DNA of 64,000 nucleotides from Macrolepiota albuminosa (GCA_027475525.1 JAMWFC010000052.1:887275-951274), one strand, 5' to 3'. Counted from the stretch's first letter, positions 1-11,209 are shown. Numbers and translations are program-made. The notes: generated by a model from the letters alone, not told the origin.

Positions 1-1051
1 TTGGAACTCGCCAAGAAATGAATGATTCGGGTATAAACCACTCGCGATGTGGTGTCATATGGGACGTGGCGCCTGAGTCTGTGTTCCAGCGGACGTCAGG
101 TGGTGACATGGTGAGGAGTGCTGATCGACAAACTGCTGCCTCGGCCTTTACTGCAGGGCCGTCACATCCCGCCTCTACTTTGGCTGGTTCAGTTTTTGCC
201 TCCTTTGCCTCCTGCTTTCCTTTGCGTGATCGAGATTTCTTCGACTTTGAACTATTATTATCTTTCTTGATTTGCGTGCGTGCTGTCTGTAAATTTGGGC
301 ATTCTTGTACTTTATGCGTTCCGTCACAAAGATAGCACGTAATAGTCCGTGCTGCTGCAGCTGCTACAGCTGCTGCGGTGGCAGTTGCTTCTTCTTCTGC
401 CCCACGTCGTTGCGTTTCTTCTGTTCGGAAAGCCTCAAGTACGGCTTCCTTAGTAAGTCGATTCAACATTAGGACAGATGAAATGAAGGAGCCATATTCT
501 TCTCGAGGCAACGCCCGCAGCATGGCCATAATCGATAGTTCGTCATCAAGAGTCTCGATCGTATATGTCTGAGTTGTGACTCCGTCTGGACCGACGATGG
601 GCAATGGTCGAAGCATTCGAATGCGCTGCATCGCACCCTCAATACGTGTACAGAGATCTGTCAATGATTCATCGTCTCTTTTCCTGATGCTGAAAAGGTC
701 GCTTAGAGAATTGAAACGTGCGTTCGGGGCTGACTTCGAATGGATCGTCTTAAGCTTATCCCACATCTCCTTTGGCTTGTCGCGTATAGCATCTACGTGA
801 ATTTTATTCCCTTCATCGAGCCATTGGTATATCTCTCCAGCTGCTCTGTCGCTTCTGAGATGGTACGAACTCCACGCTGCGTAAGATGTGGGGTTGTTTG
901 GTTCGAGGAGTGGGGGCGATTCTCCTCCGGTAACTATACGGGCTCCGCCAACTGACATGAGTCGCCCATACATAGATTTTTCCCATTCGGTGTATTTAAT
1001 GGTGCCGAGCTTAGACATTGGTGATCGGGAATTGATAGTGATCTCGTCCAT
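1..1051 (-). CDS. copia-type Gag and start of protease, partial
   Basis: The frame opens with ATG at 1051 and stays open for 350 codons to the window edge. Residues about 60-200 resemble the UBN2/gag-polypeptide domain of copia elements (WDKLKTIHS, FNSLSDLFSIR, LPREEYGSF). A run of Ala follows, then a CCHC zinc knuckle, CYLCDGTHKVQEC, at about residue 238, then a Lys/Ser-rich basic stretch. The last 40 residues contain WNTDSGATSHM, the aspartic protease active-site motif of copia polyproteins. Gag packages element RNA and the protease matures the polyprotein. No stop separates Gag from protease, so a single fused ORF is expected. The 3' part is outside the window. Confidence 0.9.
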   Translation of the reverse strand, partial: MDEITINSRSPMSKLGTIKYTEWEKSMYGRLMSVGGARIVTGGESPPLLEPNNPTSYAAWSSYHLRSDRAAGEIYQWLDEGNKIHVDAIRDKPKEMWDKLKTIHSKSAPNARFNSLSDLFSIRKRDDESLTDLCTRIEGAMQRIRMLRPLPIVGPDGVTTQTYTIETLDDELSIMAMLRALPREEYGSFISSVLMLNRLTKEAVLEAFRTEETQRRGAEEEATATAAAVAAAAARTITCYLCDGTHKVQECPNLQTARTQIKKDNNSSKSKKSRSRKGKQEAKEAKTEPAKVEAGCDGPAVKAEAAVCRSALLTMSPPDVRWNTDSGATSHMTPHREWFIPESFISWRVP

Positions 1052-1165
1052 TTCGCGATGATATCGGAAGAATATTTATGTGAATGATGTGATGAAAAAG
1101 AGTGACTCTTGAGACAGACTTAAGCAAGGATGTAATCGATCTTCAGTGAAAGAATCTGTGGGCCG

Positions 1166-1177
1166 GGGCCCATAACC
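1166..1177 (-). promoter_or_regulatory. primer-binding site, half-tRNA iMet type
   Basis: Minus-strand GGTTATGGGCCC lies directly after the LTR end. It is complementary to GGGCCCATAACC, which has the form of the anticodon stem and CAU loop of initiator tRNA-Met. Copia itself is known to prime from an internal fragment of this tRNA cut in the anticodon stem, so this is the same half-tRNA strategy and not a 3'-end primer. Confidence 0.55.
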
Positions 1178-1416
1178 TGTTGCACTTGTATTGCAGAGGT
1201 TCACAGACTGAATACACGGAAGAGATACTTTGAGCTGGATGTTCACGTTTAAGAGTAAGTTTATTAGAATGATTATACTACGATAAAAATGATTATACTA
1301 CGTACCTGGATGTTCACGTTTAAGAGTAAAGAAAACGTAAGAACATCCAGGATGAAATAATCGGGCTAAGTCACGTGGTTAATACTGTGGGGGCACTGAC
1401 GCATATACTCTCAACA
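1178..1416 (-). repeat. putative 5' LTR of the copia element
   Basis: Read on the minus strand this 239-base segment begins TGTTG and ends CAACA, the usual copia LTR termini, and its end abuts the primer-binding site. Inside are a 24-base direct repeat (about 1235-1258 and 1306-1329) and an 11-base inverted repeat CCTGGATGTTC/GAACATCCAGG (1305-1315 and 1341-1351). The partner LTR is outside the window, so the outer border at 1416 is inferred only from the TGTTG terminus and from the end of recognisable transporter intron. Confidence 0.6.
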
Positions 1417-1431
1417 CTTTGGTCACTCAAC

Positions 1432-2342
1432 TTATCGGGAAAACGACAGCGCCAATGGAGCTCCCGCTCAAAGCAATCCCAGAGGCAAGTGCTCTGCGTC
1501 GTTCAAAGTGCATCACTAGGATGCTCATTGATGGCACAAAGGTCAGACCAAGCCCGATACCCATTCCTACACCTTGCGAAAGGAAAACCTGACACAGGTC
1601 GGGTCATCACATAAGCTTGTAGAATAGCACCTTCAAAACACACTTGAGAATACTCTTGCGGCTTGACTAATGAAAGCATGAAGAGCCTGCCAGAAAAGTT
1701 GACGAGACTTGATGTGAATTGAGAATATTGGCTCACGAAAAGCTGAAGATGACCGAACCAGTGATCACGAGCACTCGGAAGTAGCCAATGTCAAAGAGTT
1801 TTCCCGATAAAAGGCCAAGGGCGAATGGCATCGCCAGCTGAAAACTGCCAATCCATCTAATGGACAAATGTTAAAAAGAGGCATTCCAACACAATGTTCT
1901 ACTTGCGCAATTTTGCTGGGTTGATCGTTCGACAAGAATTCCCGGGTGTAGAAATCTAAGCCGAAAGTGAACATCATGTGGCAAGTATAGTAGATTGGAG
2001 CTAACTACCTTGATAGACACCGAAAGAGTTAAGATAACTGCACATGTGTGTTAGTTTTATTTGATACGACGGCTCCATCCCAACTAACCCGAATGTAGCG
2101 AACATCATGAACCACCTGAAAGGAGAAAAATCCGTAACGATGAGTTTTCATGCTTCTCTGAACATCTAGATTACCTACGAGCCAGCTACTGTACTCCATG
2201 CTCTGATACCGCCGTCTGGAATATCTGGTTTCAGGACTCGATCCAAGGAGGAATCTTCTGGTTTTGGTGTTTGTGAGAGAAGTTCTACTTCCTCTGGCGT
2301 ACGCGTCGTGGATGGATAATCTGAGAGTGAAACCCGGGCCAT
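1432..2342 (-). CDS. MFS monocarboxylate-type transporter, interrupted, 5' part
   Basis: The likely ATG is at 2342 (MARVSLSDYPSTT). Spliced exons give PDGGIRAWSTVAGSWF, YLNSFGVYQDFYTREFL, KIAWIGSFQLAMPFALG, LLSGKLFDIGYF, GVGMGIGLGLTFVPS, FERRRALASGIALSGSSIG and AVVFPI. DGG near TM1, the RRALASGIA loop and the GSSIGAVVFP motif are those of fungal MCT-type major facilitator transporters (plasma membrane, monocarboxylate-like substrates; the actual substrate is unknown). The intron at 1857-1906 has a GC donor (GCAAGT) and AG acceptor. The last visible exon ends at 1432 one base into the codon after FPI. The intron that follows is entered after 15 bases by the copia LTR, so the second half of the transporter must lie left of the retroelement. 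Function is doubtful. Confidence 0.82.
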
Positions 2343-3406
2343 TGTGCTGAAAATCTGATGCTCGCGTCAGTATTTATATCATCGGTCTGCGAAGGAGGAA
2401 CAGCCTCACGGCTTCGGTCAGGTTAGGGATCTACCAAGTCATTCTCGAAGGAGAAAGGGGATATCAGTTTTCGGAAGAGGAAAAAAACAAGTGCTTTTGT
2501 TCCTCGACCACGAGGAGACAAAATGTATCACATAGAAGGCGATGACGACGAGCACGGAGAAGCTTGAAAGGTAAGGTATTAATGTCCTAAATCTCAAGCA
2601 AGTACATAGGCAATTTAAGTGGGTGACCACGTTCACATGGTGTGTCAAAACGTTCCACTTAAGCGCCAAGCCATGAATGTTGCGATCAACGCCGTAAGAT
2701 AAGCCACACGAATTGTCAAAACGGACTTAAATGAGTTTCCTGAGCGCAGTCCTAGATAGAGAAAGCCAGCCTCTGAAAGAGGATGTATAAAAAATATGTC
2801 CAATTGATAGACGAGTTACTGCAAAGGTTGCACCAGAGACACCCCAGAGTTTCCAAAGAAAAAAAGGGTAGATCATGCATGGTCAATCTCCGTGATGACG
2901 ATTTTGATGGATAACTTGAGGGCTGTCGAAGATGATGATGATGATGTGATGAAACCTGCTTAACGTTAAGAGGCGATCTGGTACATAGCATTCATTTGCC
3001 GTCAATAATTTCATATGAGGGTCTCGAGTATTTATATGAAGGCTGTGTGTTGTTCCGGGAAGAGGGCCAGCCCTCTACGCGGTCATAAGTCAGGTGAGTG
3101 TGAATCAACACAATGGAAGTCGGACTCGATTGATTGTAAGACAAACATTCAAATTTACACAAATCATCTCACTTGCTTGAGCGTAAGGTGCAGCCTTTTT
3201 CAATACTCAGTACTCAGTACCCAAACGTTACTTCCACTTGTCATATGTGTGTTATCTACGTTCTGTGAGAGGGTGCTTATGTGAGCTTATCTATGGGTTT
3301 AACTAATTGATATCACCAACTTAGCAACGAGACGGAATTCAACTGAGTACCTCTTCTTTCGCGTTGTCAGAGATCGATCCCGGCCACTTAGCGCGAAGCT
3401 TTAAGA
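2343..3406. other. intergenic between divergent MFS and PFK genes
   Basis: No gene recognised on either strand. Short open stretches exist (for example minus 2439-2669) but they match nothing and have no supporting splice pattern. The segment should hold the promoters of both divergent genes. Confidence 0.5.
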
Positions 3407-6404
3407 ATGAAGATTGCGATTCTCACATCTGGGGGAGACAGTGCGGGGATGAATGCTGTAGTTCGTTCAGTGGTAAAGACAGGGATTTTAAAGTATCCTG
3501 ATCGCTTCTCTGCTCACCTCTGCTTGACACCTGTTATATTGCAGGGGCTGTGAGATGTGGGTAGTACGTGAGGGTTATGAGGGCCTTGTTAGAGGAAACA
3601 CAGAGTATACTCAAACTCATGGAGAGGTTCCACCGCCAGCGCCAATGAAGGATGATCTGGTCTCCAAAGACGGAACTTCCATTGCGAACGATCTCAGATT
3701 CGGCGATGGTAGCTTGCTGAGGGACGGGGCTTGTGACTATGCAGGCGGAAGGACACTCAACGGTCGTTACATTGTACGAGTCGGCTTCGATGACGTGCGC
3801 GGTTGGTTTGCCGAGGTGAGACTCGACTTGTTCTTTTGCGTCTTGGCCCATTGATCTCAAATATCTAAGGGTGGTACTCTGATTGGAACAGCACGGTCAA
3901 AAGCATTCCGTACATCTGAAGGCCGATTAATTGCTGCCTATAACCTTATCAAGGAAGGCATCGATGCCCTAGTCGTTTGTGGGGGAGATGGTTCTCTAAC
4001 GGGCGCTGATGTCTTCAGAGCTGAATGGCCTTCCCTCGTTGCAGAGCTCCTTGCGCAATGTGCCACTTTTCTTACTCATTTTTCTCAGCCCTAACTATCT
4101 AAATCCGTAGCTAAAATTACCGATGCTCAAGCCAAGGAACATGCTCACCTCAGGATCGTTGGCCTCGTTGGGTCAATTGACAATGATATGTCAATGACAC
4201 ACATGACTATTGGTGCACCAACGGCTTTACACCGGGTTTGCGAAGCGATGGACAACATCAACTCAACAGCCTTTAGCCATTCGCGCGCCTTTGTTCTTGA
4301 AGTTATGGGAAGGCATTGTGGGTGGCTGGCGCTCCTTGCTGGTCTTGCGTGAGCTTTATGCATTTCTCGTCAGGAAATCTCCCAGTCACGCGGAAACATA
4401 GCGGTGGTGCGGATTTTATTTTCATCCCTGAACGACCCCCGAAAACAATGCCGTGGGAAGACGAGATGTGTGCTGCTATTCATCGCGTAAGAATCTCATG
4501 CCTTCAAAGTGGCATAGTATTCATTATTGGGTGATAGCACCGCGAGGTTGGCAAACGCAAGACGATTGTGATTGTTGCCGAGGGTGCTATTGATATGGAA
4601 CTCAATCCCATCAAGGCAGAGTATGTTAAAGAAGTCCTCACAACACGCCTTGGACTTGACACGCGCGTGACAACTTTGGGTCATACTCAGAGAGGTGGAC
4701 GTCCGTGCGCTTGGGATCGTATTCTGGTGAGTGCCGCAAGGAAGATTCAAGTTGTTCTAATCCTTATTTTACTCTCAAAGCCCACGCTTCAGGGAGTTGA
4801 GGCGGTATCGGTTTTGTTAGAGGCCACACCTGAGACACCCTCATATATGATCGGAATCAAAGAGAATAAAATAACGAGAGTTCCTCTCATGGAGGCCGTA
4901 GAGATGGTATCTAGCTCTGTTGTCGCGCCTGGTAAAGTTATTAATCACTCTTCTAGACGAGAAACGTCGCACAAGCCGTAAATGAGAAAGATTTCGAAAA
5001 AGTTATGTCTTTAAAGGATCCGGAGTTTTCAGAGAGTTTGGATGGCTTCACAGCAACTTCCACCTTGGTAGAGGAGCCTACCCTTCCCAAGGAAAAAGTA
5101 AGTATTCACGGATGTGTTCCCGCCATAATCTTACCATCGAATATCTTAGCGTCTACGTATCGCTATAATGCAGTGAGTTGGTCAGTATTGACAATAGATA
5201 CCCTTCTAACAACAACTCAGTATGGGTGCACCCGCTGGCGGAATGAATGCAGCAACCCGCGCTGCCGTTCGTTACTGTGTCCAACAGGGACACACTCCAC
5301 TCGCAGTTCAGAATGGATTCCGTGGTCTTCTCGATGACAATGTTATTGAACTGTCTTGGTTGGGTGTCGATTCTTGGATGGTTCGAGGAGGCTCAGAGCT
5401 TGGCACGAACAGGGTTCTGCCATCGGTTGATCTTGGAGCTGTTGCTTCTACTTTCCAGAAGTTTAGTTTCGATGCTCTGATGATGATTGGTGGCTTTGAA
5501 GCCTTCCACGCTCTGATGATATTGGAGGAAGGCAGGAAGCATTATCCCGCATTCCACATTCCGATGGTGCACCTACCTGCGACGCTCAGCAACAATGTAC
5601 CCATAACCGAGTTTAGTCTCGGTAGTGATACGAGTCTAAATGCTTTGGTAGATGCATGCGACGCCATCAAACAGAGTGCCAGTGCATCCAGAAATCGTGT
5701 CTTTGTCGTCGAAACGCAGGGAGGGAATTGCGGTTATCTTGCTACGATGGGAGCGCTGGCGGTAAGTGTAGAAACCAAGTCCATCTATCTTTCGAAGCTG
5801 GACAATTTCACAGACCGGTGCTTCTCTTGTTTATACACCTGAGACTGGAATCACTCTTGATATGTTACGGAGAGATGTCAAGTTCCTAAAAACAAGGTAT
5901 AGTCTCGACGAAACAGGCAGGAGCGAGGGTCGTCTTGTCATCAGGTATGTCATTACCCATTATACCATCTTTGATCTCATCTCCACAATGCCCAGAAATG
6001 AAGCCTCTTCGTCAGTTTATACCACAGAAGTGCTCACCAAAATGTTCAAAGAAGAGGGTGGTCTTTTATTCGATGCTCGTTCTGCGTCACTTGGGCATAC
6101 CTTGCAAGGCGGTGTTCCTTCACCTATGGATAGGGCGCGTGCTGTGCGGTTGTCACTCAAGTGTATGACATTTATTGAACGGCACCATGCTTTGCTTCAA
6201 GCCCGTCCCGAAAAGACGAGGCAAGCATCTGGCGACAGCGCTGCTGTCATCACGATTCAGTCTCATTCTCTCGAATGGGTACCCGTGCAGGAGATGGTGA
6301 AGCATGCTGACATGAAGAGCAGGAGAGGAAAGGATTCATGGTGGCAGGCACGGGGCGTGACAGAAGTTATTGAGACACTAGCAGGCCGTTCAGCAATGAA
6401 GTAA
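3407..6404 (+). CDS. pfk1: ATP-dependent 6-phosphofructokinase, two-domain fungal type
   Basis: Phosphorylates fructose 6-phosphate in glycolysis; cytosolic hetero- or homo-oligomer. The start [16 protein letters not shown] is directly the nucleotide-binding loop, so the N-terminal extension of yeast subunits is absent. Exons joined by GT-AG introns give the catalytic half ([10 protein letters not shown] about 4000; [18 protein letters not shown], the catalytic loop, about 4165-4220; GRHCGW about 4315; [10 protein letters not shown] about 4680) and then a second, regulatory PFK half ([14 protein letters not shown] about 5222; [36 protein letters not shown] about 6090). It ends with TGA/TAA at 6404 after about 800 residues, the family length. 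About 11 short introns; every junction I tried kept frame. I see no frameshift. The gene precedes the 77-bp duplication zone and is intact. Confidence 0.95.
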
Positions 6405-6681
6405 ACTGACTTTTTTGGAATTATATGTATTCATCCATCCTAACAGTTCGCATCCGAGCCAATTGCAAAGTTTACAGTGCCGTCATCAGGGTCAAAAGTT
6501 GTGAGGTTTATTTGTGTGATCTTTGTTCGCCGGTAATACGGGCCGGTTTCGTTGATTGGCAAAAACTCGTGGGAAAGGTGTTAATGTATTTGTAAATGTT
6601 TATTATTGAGGTTTATGTTTTGTTCCCCTATCGCTGCCTTGACATACACCGACTTGCCTCCCTTAGTGTTGTAATTCACTA

Positions 6682-8081
6682 ATGATGGTTACTCCCCGAC
6701 CACCTTTGCCCGAACGCCACAGAAACCCTCATATCTCTGCAACTTGTGCGTTCAAATTCCTCCTTCTGCATCGTCATTCCTGACATGAAATTACAGTAAA
6801 ATCGGGTACATTGCCTCCAGTCAAGTACCAGATCCTAACATGTCAGGGGAAGAATATCCTTGTGAGTAGACAGTCGCCATTTTACGCGTGTAGGCTCATT
6901 TCTCTTCAAGGTTGGGCGAATGAAAATTGAAACACCGACTGTACGGGGCTTGCTCATCAGCTTTCCAAACTTCACTCATTGTCGTGCTCCTTCTAGCCTA
7001 CGGGACATGCTTTCATCCTCCGACGATTCGACACAGAAGCTGTTAGCCTCACGACAATGTTCCGAGCTGCCTTCCCTAATGCACCGGATCATGACGAGAA
7101 GAGCGAATTGCAGTGGGTCAAGGAAAATTATGATCTCAGCAAAAACAATGGTGGGCCTCATAACACGGACGTGACGCGGCTTGCGGGCACCTGGGTTAGC
7201 CCAGCTATTGCTAGGATCTTGGGTGAAGCGTACGGTCTTGGTGAACTTATCACTGCTGTCGTGGAAGCAACACCAGACCCCAACGCCAATTATCGCCGAT
7301 CGCAGAAGTCAGCGAAAGAGGCTCCTGTAATCGTAACCGTGGAGCCTAAATTCGCATCTCATGTTGCTGCGACATTACCAACGTCATCGCCAACCGCCCA
7401 ACCAAATCCGCCGAAACGCCGGAAGGAGTCATCTCCCGCGCCGACACCTCGACCTGCGTCCCCGTCAGCCTCACCCGTCAAGGTAACACTTCGTCGCTCA
7501 TCGCGGCCAAGAAGCCCTGTCCCTCGATCAGCACCTGTGTCGTCGATAAGTCGGACACCCAAAGCCACGAGGACGACTCGCCGAGAAGAGACACAGACAG
7601 TTTCAGCCAGCGGATCTGAGCTCGTTGTGGTAGACGAGGAGACCCAGGTAGTTGAGAATGGGGTTACCGGCCATGAACTCCATGACCAAGATGTCGCTGA
7701 GCAAAGAGCACTGGTAGAGAAATTGAAAGCGGAGAGAGATGCCGCCAACAAAGAGAAGGTAGTGGAAAAGGTAGTTGTGGATGAGGATGATGTTATGGAC
7801 TCTGTTCCAGAAGTCTCGACGACCAGTGTCAAACGGCCGAGGAAAGATGAAGATGAGGAGCGGCAGACGATCCAGTTCTGTCCCAAAGAGCCCGAGGTGG
7901 AGCCCCGGGTCATTGCAACCAATCGCCGTGTGGAACCACAGCAGACAGCAACGCGGAAGCTTGCATGGGGCGCAGCAGTTTTCGCCTTCGGTGTTGGCGC
8001 AGCTTCATTGTAAATTCCGCTCCTCACGTCTTTGATATTATTACTAACGCAGATCACAGCTTGTTGCCCAACCTTCTCTAA
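6682..8081 (+). CDS. bqt4: Bqt4-like APSES/KilA-N protein with C-terminal membrane anchor
   Basis: Spliced N-terminus MMVTPRPPLPERHRNPHIS leads through small exons to PPVKYQILTCQGKNILV, GRMKIETPT and AFILRRFDTEAVSLTTMFRA, then an APSES/KilA-N-like core (AFPNAPD, LQWVKENYDL, LAGTWVSPAIARILGEAYGLG). A long Ser/Pro/Arg-rich acidic linker follows. The end is best read with a last intron (donor at about 8009, perfect TACTAAC branch site at 8042-8048, acceptor before 8060), which replaces a premature TAA at 8013 by FLLPNLL and completes a transmembrane helix (LAWGAAVFAFGVGAAS). In fission yeast Bqt4 is an inner nuclear membrane protein that tethers telomeres. The family call rests on domain order; role here is inferred. 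Without the last intron the protein ends at 8013. Confidence 0.8.
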
Positions 8082-8423
8082 CCCTATCTTTTTTATACTC
8101 TGTCTTTGGTTCTTTCAATGCTGCTTTTTCTGTTGATTATCCCCATTTCTTTCCTATTTCGGTACAATACATACCGCCTTTCTCGCGTCGAATTCAGCTC
8201 CCTGTACCAATTATCTTGCCCCGTCCGGCGATACCTCCCACTCAAACGATTCCATTTAGCTGCTCTTGAAGTGGGCGCCAGAAAGGATGGTCAATGTATG
8301 TAGCAAAGTTTTTTCCGTATAGTAGTAGGTAAATAAACTGTTTTACGACATGACATACAACAGAAAGTTAGATAATATCTTTTGGTCTGTACACAGTGTG
8401 CGTACTTGACGACTTCCTAATGA
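8082..8423. other. convergent 3' intergenic region
   Basis: Space between the ends of the Bqt4-like and paraoxonase-like genes. AT-rich with TATA/AATAAA-like tracts (AATAAA near 8332) suited to 3' processing; no gene seen. Confidence 0.5.
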
Positions 8424-9807
8424 TTATATAGAAGGACGACATACAATGACGCCGTCCTCGGCATACAATCCAGTGATATACAAAGCTCCAGTTTTAGGAT
8501 CCTTCAACCCAGTCGAAGACGACGAAAAACCTGTCCCATCACTTTGGAAAAGCGTTGTAATCTCTCGGCCCGCAACCGGAAATACTTTACCCATCGCCGA
8601 AATGGGTGTGTTTTGATCAAAACTAACCTTGGGTTGCATATCCTTCTTGCTTGACTGGGTGTCTATAGAAATGACCCAGCTGGGCGCTGTCTGAGCCTTT
8701 CTTCCTGCAACAGCGGTCAGGCTCGGGAAGTGTGGGTGTCCAGTTACGATGAGTGCGGATCCGTCGTGAGTGTAGCGAATGTTGTCTGGAGTAAACGGTA
8801 CAGGGACGCTTTCAATGAGGCGAATGAAATCGTTGGTCTTGGGATTGCGCTCATAGAATAATATTTTTCCTAAAGTGGTGGATGCTAGAGCAACCTGGGT
8901 CCCATCGTGCGAGATGGCGATGCCATTCGGGAACGGTATGAATAGCGCAGAAAACTTATGCGTTTTAATTGGCGGTTCAGAAGAAGTTTCCGAGTTGAGA
9001 GTAACGTGAGAGACCCAGGCTAGCGGGAAAGCAAGAACTGATTCGAGGATTGGAAGAATGTGACCGATATAGGGAAGGCGTCGGGTGAAGAGATGGTCGT
9101 TGGTCACATAAAACGAGTCTGGAGAGGTAAGCGCCAGGGCGTTAGCAGAGTGAAAGTAAGGTGATGCCACTGTGCGAACATAGTTCGCTACGGTTGGCGA
9201 GGAGGGATTGAGTGTAAATTGTTCAACGACCGTCCTGGCGCGAGCATGGTTGACTACGTATACATTGGAGGTATTACCAGCATAAGAAGGGTATATCTCA
9301 ATTCCGAGTGGGTGGAAGTCATGCTCAGCGGGATATCCTCTCAATTCGACGCGCTGCAGTCTGGAAGGGTCAGTAATGTCCTTTCTTTTAGCCGTCTTGA
9401 AGTTTTCCCGCTCGGTAGATTCGTACAGCCATAAAGAGCCCAGGGGTTTTGGATCATTGAGCGGTCCCATTACTGTGTTCCAGTTCTTACGGTTCGCATC
9501 ACAGCTGAGGACCAAGGCATGGCTAAGAAGATTGCCCTGGGCGTCAAAGCGGTCCCAGAAAGCAGCATCTTCACAATACTTGAGGTCCGGGCCTCCTTTT
9601 AAAGTTGTGCAATCGGCATCAAAGTCTCCCTCTGCGTAATAGCCCTCTGTGAACTGATGTTTTGTGAATATAGAATTTTTTGCGACGCGCCCACTCCGCC
9701 ACACGATAATGCTCTGAGGGTCGTATCAGCAAAGCCTTCGCATTTTTTCGACCAGGCCAGCGTACGATCAATCCAGTCACCCAAGCAAGGGTACGAGTAG
9801 TCACCAT
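8424..9807 (-). CDS. serum paraoxonase/arylesterase-like protein
   Basis: Predicted calcium-dependent esterase or lactonase with a six-bladed beta-propeller. Start ATG at 9807; one 52-base intron joins MVTTRTLAWVTGLI to SIIVWRSGRVAKN, giving 443 residues with an N-terminal hydrophobic anchor. Family marks are the YCEDAAFWD motif (about residue 60), VMGPLNDPKP, HPLGIEIY, VVNHAR, SFYVTNDH (calcium-site loop typical of PON), FPNGIAISHDGTQV and TPDNIRYTHDGSAL. This fits fungal PON-like proteins in length and blade repeats. The hydrophobic start suggests an ER or secretory membrane location. The natural substrate is unknown. It is convergent with the Bqt4-like gene. Confidence 0.85.
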
Positions 9808-10408
9808 TGAAGTTTATATGAGATTGACTGCGAGAAATGACAACGGGAAAAGAAAAGTGTGTCTCTTCGACAAGGCAACGGGTTCAACGTTCGACAGGGA
9901 TCATAGTATGTAATTATTAATACATCAAAAGTCAGAAACAATGTTCCGATCAGGTCAGGTTATTCACCTCATCTGCTGTGAAGTTGAGCGGTCCAGTTTT
10001 GCGATTAATGAAGTTCAGACGATGGACGATTTCTACAACTTTTCCGAGTTGATGTAATCTCTGACCGGGATGGGGGAAGCTTTGGATGCAAGATCAATGC
10101 ACGCGTCGCAGCTCGTCCATAGTTGTCTAGTAACTCCCGCGGGAATAGCCAAAGTTTGAGATATGTAGACAATCTAGTAATAATTTATCCTGGAACAAAT
10201 GACAATGTCGCATCCAGCTTGCATAGAAGACAATCCTGTTGATCCCGGGACATCAAATGTAGTAGACTTGTTCACACTGTTTAGATTTTCAGCCTTTCGT
10301 AGAACTCGGTACTCAATGTCACGGTGTTCTATACTGGGCAGTCTGCACCTAAGCTCTCAAATGACAAGATTCCACAAATAGATCCCCTTCATAGATAGAC
10401 GTAGGGCC
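9808..10408. other. intergenic, no gene recognised
   Basis: Holds the upstream region of the paraoxonase-like gene and of the small F-box gene. I see no coding pattern on either strand. Confidence 0.5.
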
Positions 10409-10778
10409 ATGGAGAATCAGGTATGCCTCAGCCTTGGCTTGAATAGACGGCTGATTTGTTTCAAGGTTTCCGATAGAATCGGCTCGCCGCTCTACCAGCA
10501 GAAATTCTTATTGAAATTCTCAAGTCTCTACCCTGGCGTGCTCTTCTTACCTTGCATCAGGTACGTTTTGACTCTTGGAATGCAAATGGAAGGAAGTAAT
10601 TGCTAGGCCTTAGGTTTGCAAGCAACTCAATGATATTTCACGGGTAGGGGCAGTGTGGACAGATCAATATCGTCAATACATTGCAGAAAAGGAGTTTTTT
10701 CCCGCTTTGGAAGAGTCTCTCCTGATTTTTATACGGCCATTGAGTTGGAATCAGGATTCTGTAAAGAAGAAATGTTGA
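10409..10778 (+). CDS. short F-box protein or F-box gene remnant
   Basis: ATG at 10409 gives MENQ, then an intron (GTATGC to GATAG, 56 bases) and the exon NRLAALPAEILIEILK, SLPWRALLTLHQ. A second intron starts with GTACGT at 10561 and ends TTAG before VCKQLNDISRVGAVWTDQY. LPxEIL, the hydrophobic pattern and the VCKxLNDIS end match the F-box motif of basidiomycete F-box proteins, which link substrates to SCF ubiquitin ligases. After about 85 residues a TGA occurs at 10776, so there is no substrate-binding region. It may be a truncated gene, or a further intron may start at 10761 (GTAAAG). Expression is not evident. Confidence 0.5.
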
Positions 10779-11033
10779 TCAGGGGTGGGGATTGGCCGGA
10801 CAACCCCGTTCTCGAGTGTTGGAGAAAATGTGCCCCTTCATGTTTAGCTTCGATTGGCAAATATGATGACCTCCCCTGATTGTATGTTCTGCAAGGATTG
10901 CTATAAGTAAGCCAAGCGTAGGTGCATGGAATTCACTGTTTTCCCTACAACAATGCAAAGGCAGACAGTTGATTCTATACTTTTCGATTTTAGGCCCTCG
11001 GTATAGTAAACAACAGATTTCACCCGTTGATGT
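10779..11033. other. spacer before the tRNA-Phe cluster
   Basis: No gene or structure recognised. Confidence 0.4.
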
Positions 11034-11130
11034 GGGGGCATAGCTCAGTTGGGAGAGCAGCAGACTGAAGTAGGATTACTGGAATTATGAACTATTCTGA
11101 AGGTCCCGCGTTCAATCCGCGGTGCCCCCA
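11034..11130 (+). tRNA. tRNA-Phe(GAA), intron-containing, copy 1
   Basis: Acceptor GGGGGCA pairs with TGCCCCC, followed by A73. D arm GCTC...GAGC, anticodon stem GCAGA with loop CTGAAG, T arm CCGCG-TTCAATC-CGCGG. The anticodon is GAA at positions 34-36. About 24 bases of intron (TAGGATTACTGG...) sit after position 37, the canonical place. A T-run follows at about 11140-11145, suitable for Pol III termination. Confidence 0.9.
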
Positions 11131-11209
11131 TTACATATATTTTTCCCTCACGGAGTGAGGGAGGCATTTACTAACCTTCAGTGCGTCCTTCCTCATCTGT
11201 CAATTACAA

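Larger units (their letters stand above)
1..1416 (-). mobile_element. Ty1/copia LTR retrotransposon, 5' portion
   Basis: The minus strand carries, in order, a putative 5' LTR (1416-1178), a primer-binding site touching the LTR end, and an uninterrupted Gag-protease frame that runs off the left edge. The order LTR, PBS, UBN2-type Gag, CCHC knuckle, DSG protease is that of Ty1/copia (Pseudoviridae). No frameshift or stop occurs in the 350 visible codons, so the element looks young. The integrase, reverse transcriptase and 3' LTR would lie left of the window, so a target-site duplication cannot be tested; the five bases outside the LTR at 1417-1421 are the expected half. It sits in the same orientation as, and inside, an MFS transporter gene. 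Confidence 0.88.

Noticed and set aside
18..955. Several plus-strand open frames of 60-105 codons
   Set aside because: They are shadows of the minus-strand copia Gag-protease frame, which is continuous and has clear motifs.
1235..1329. 24-base direct repeat as another assembly duplication
   Set aside because: Period is 71, match is short and it lies inside the LTR, so it is taken as LTR structure.
8011..8013. TAA as the end of the Bqt4-like gene
   Set aside because: It cuts the membrane helix short; a last intron with a perfect TACTAAC branch site gives a full helix and a stop at 8081. The shorter form is kept as an alternative.
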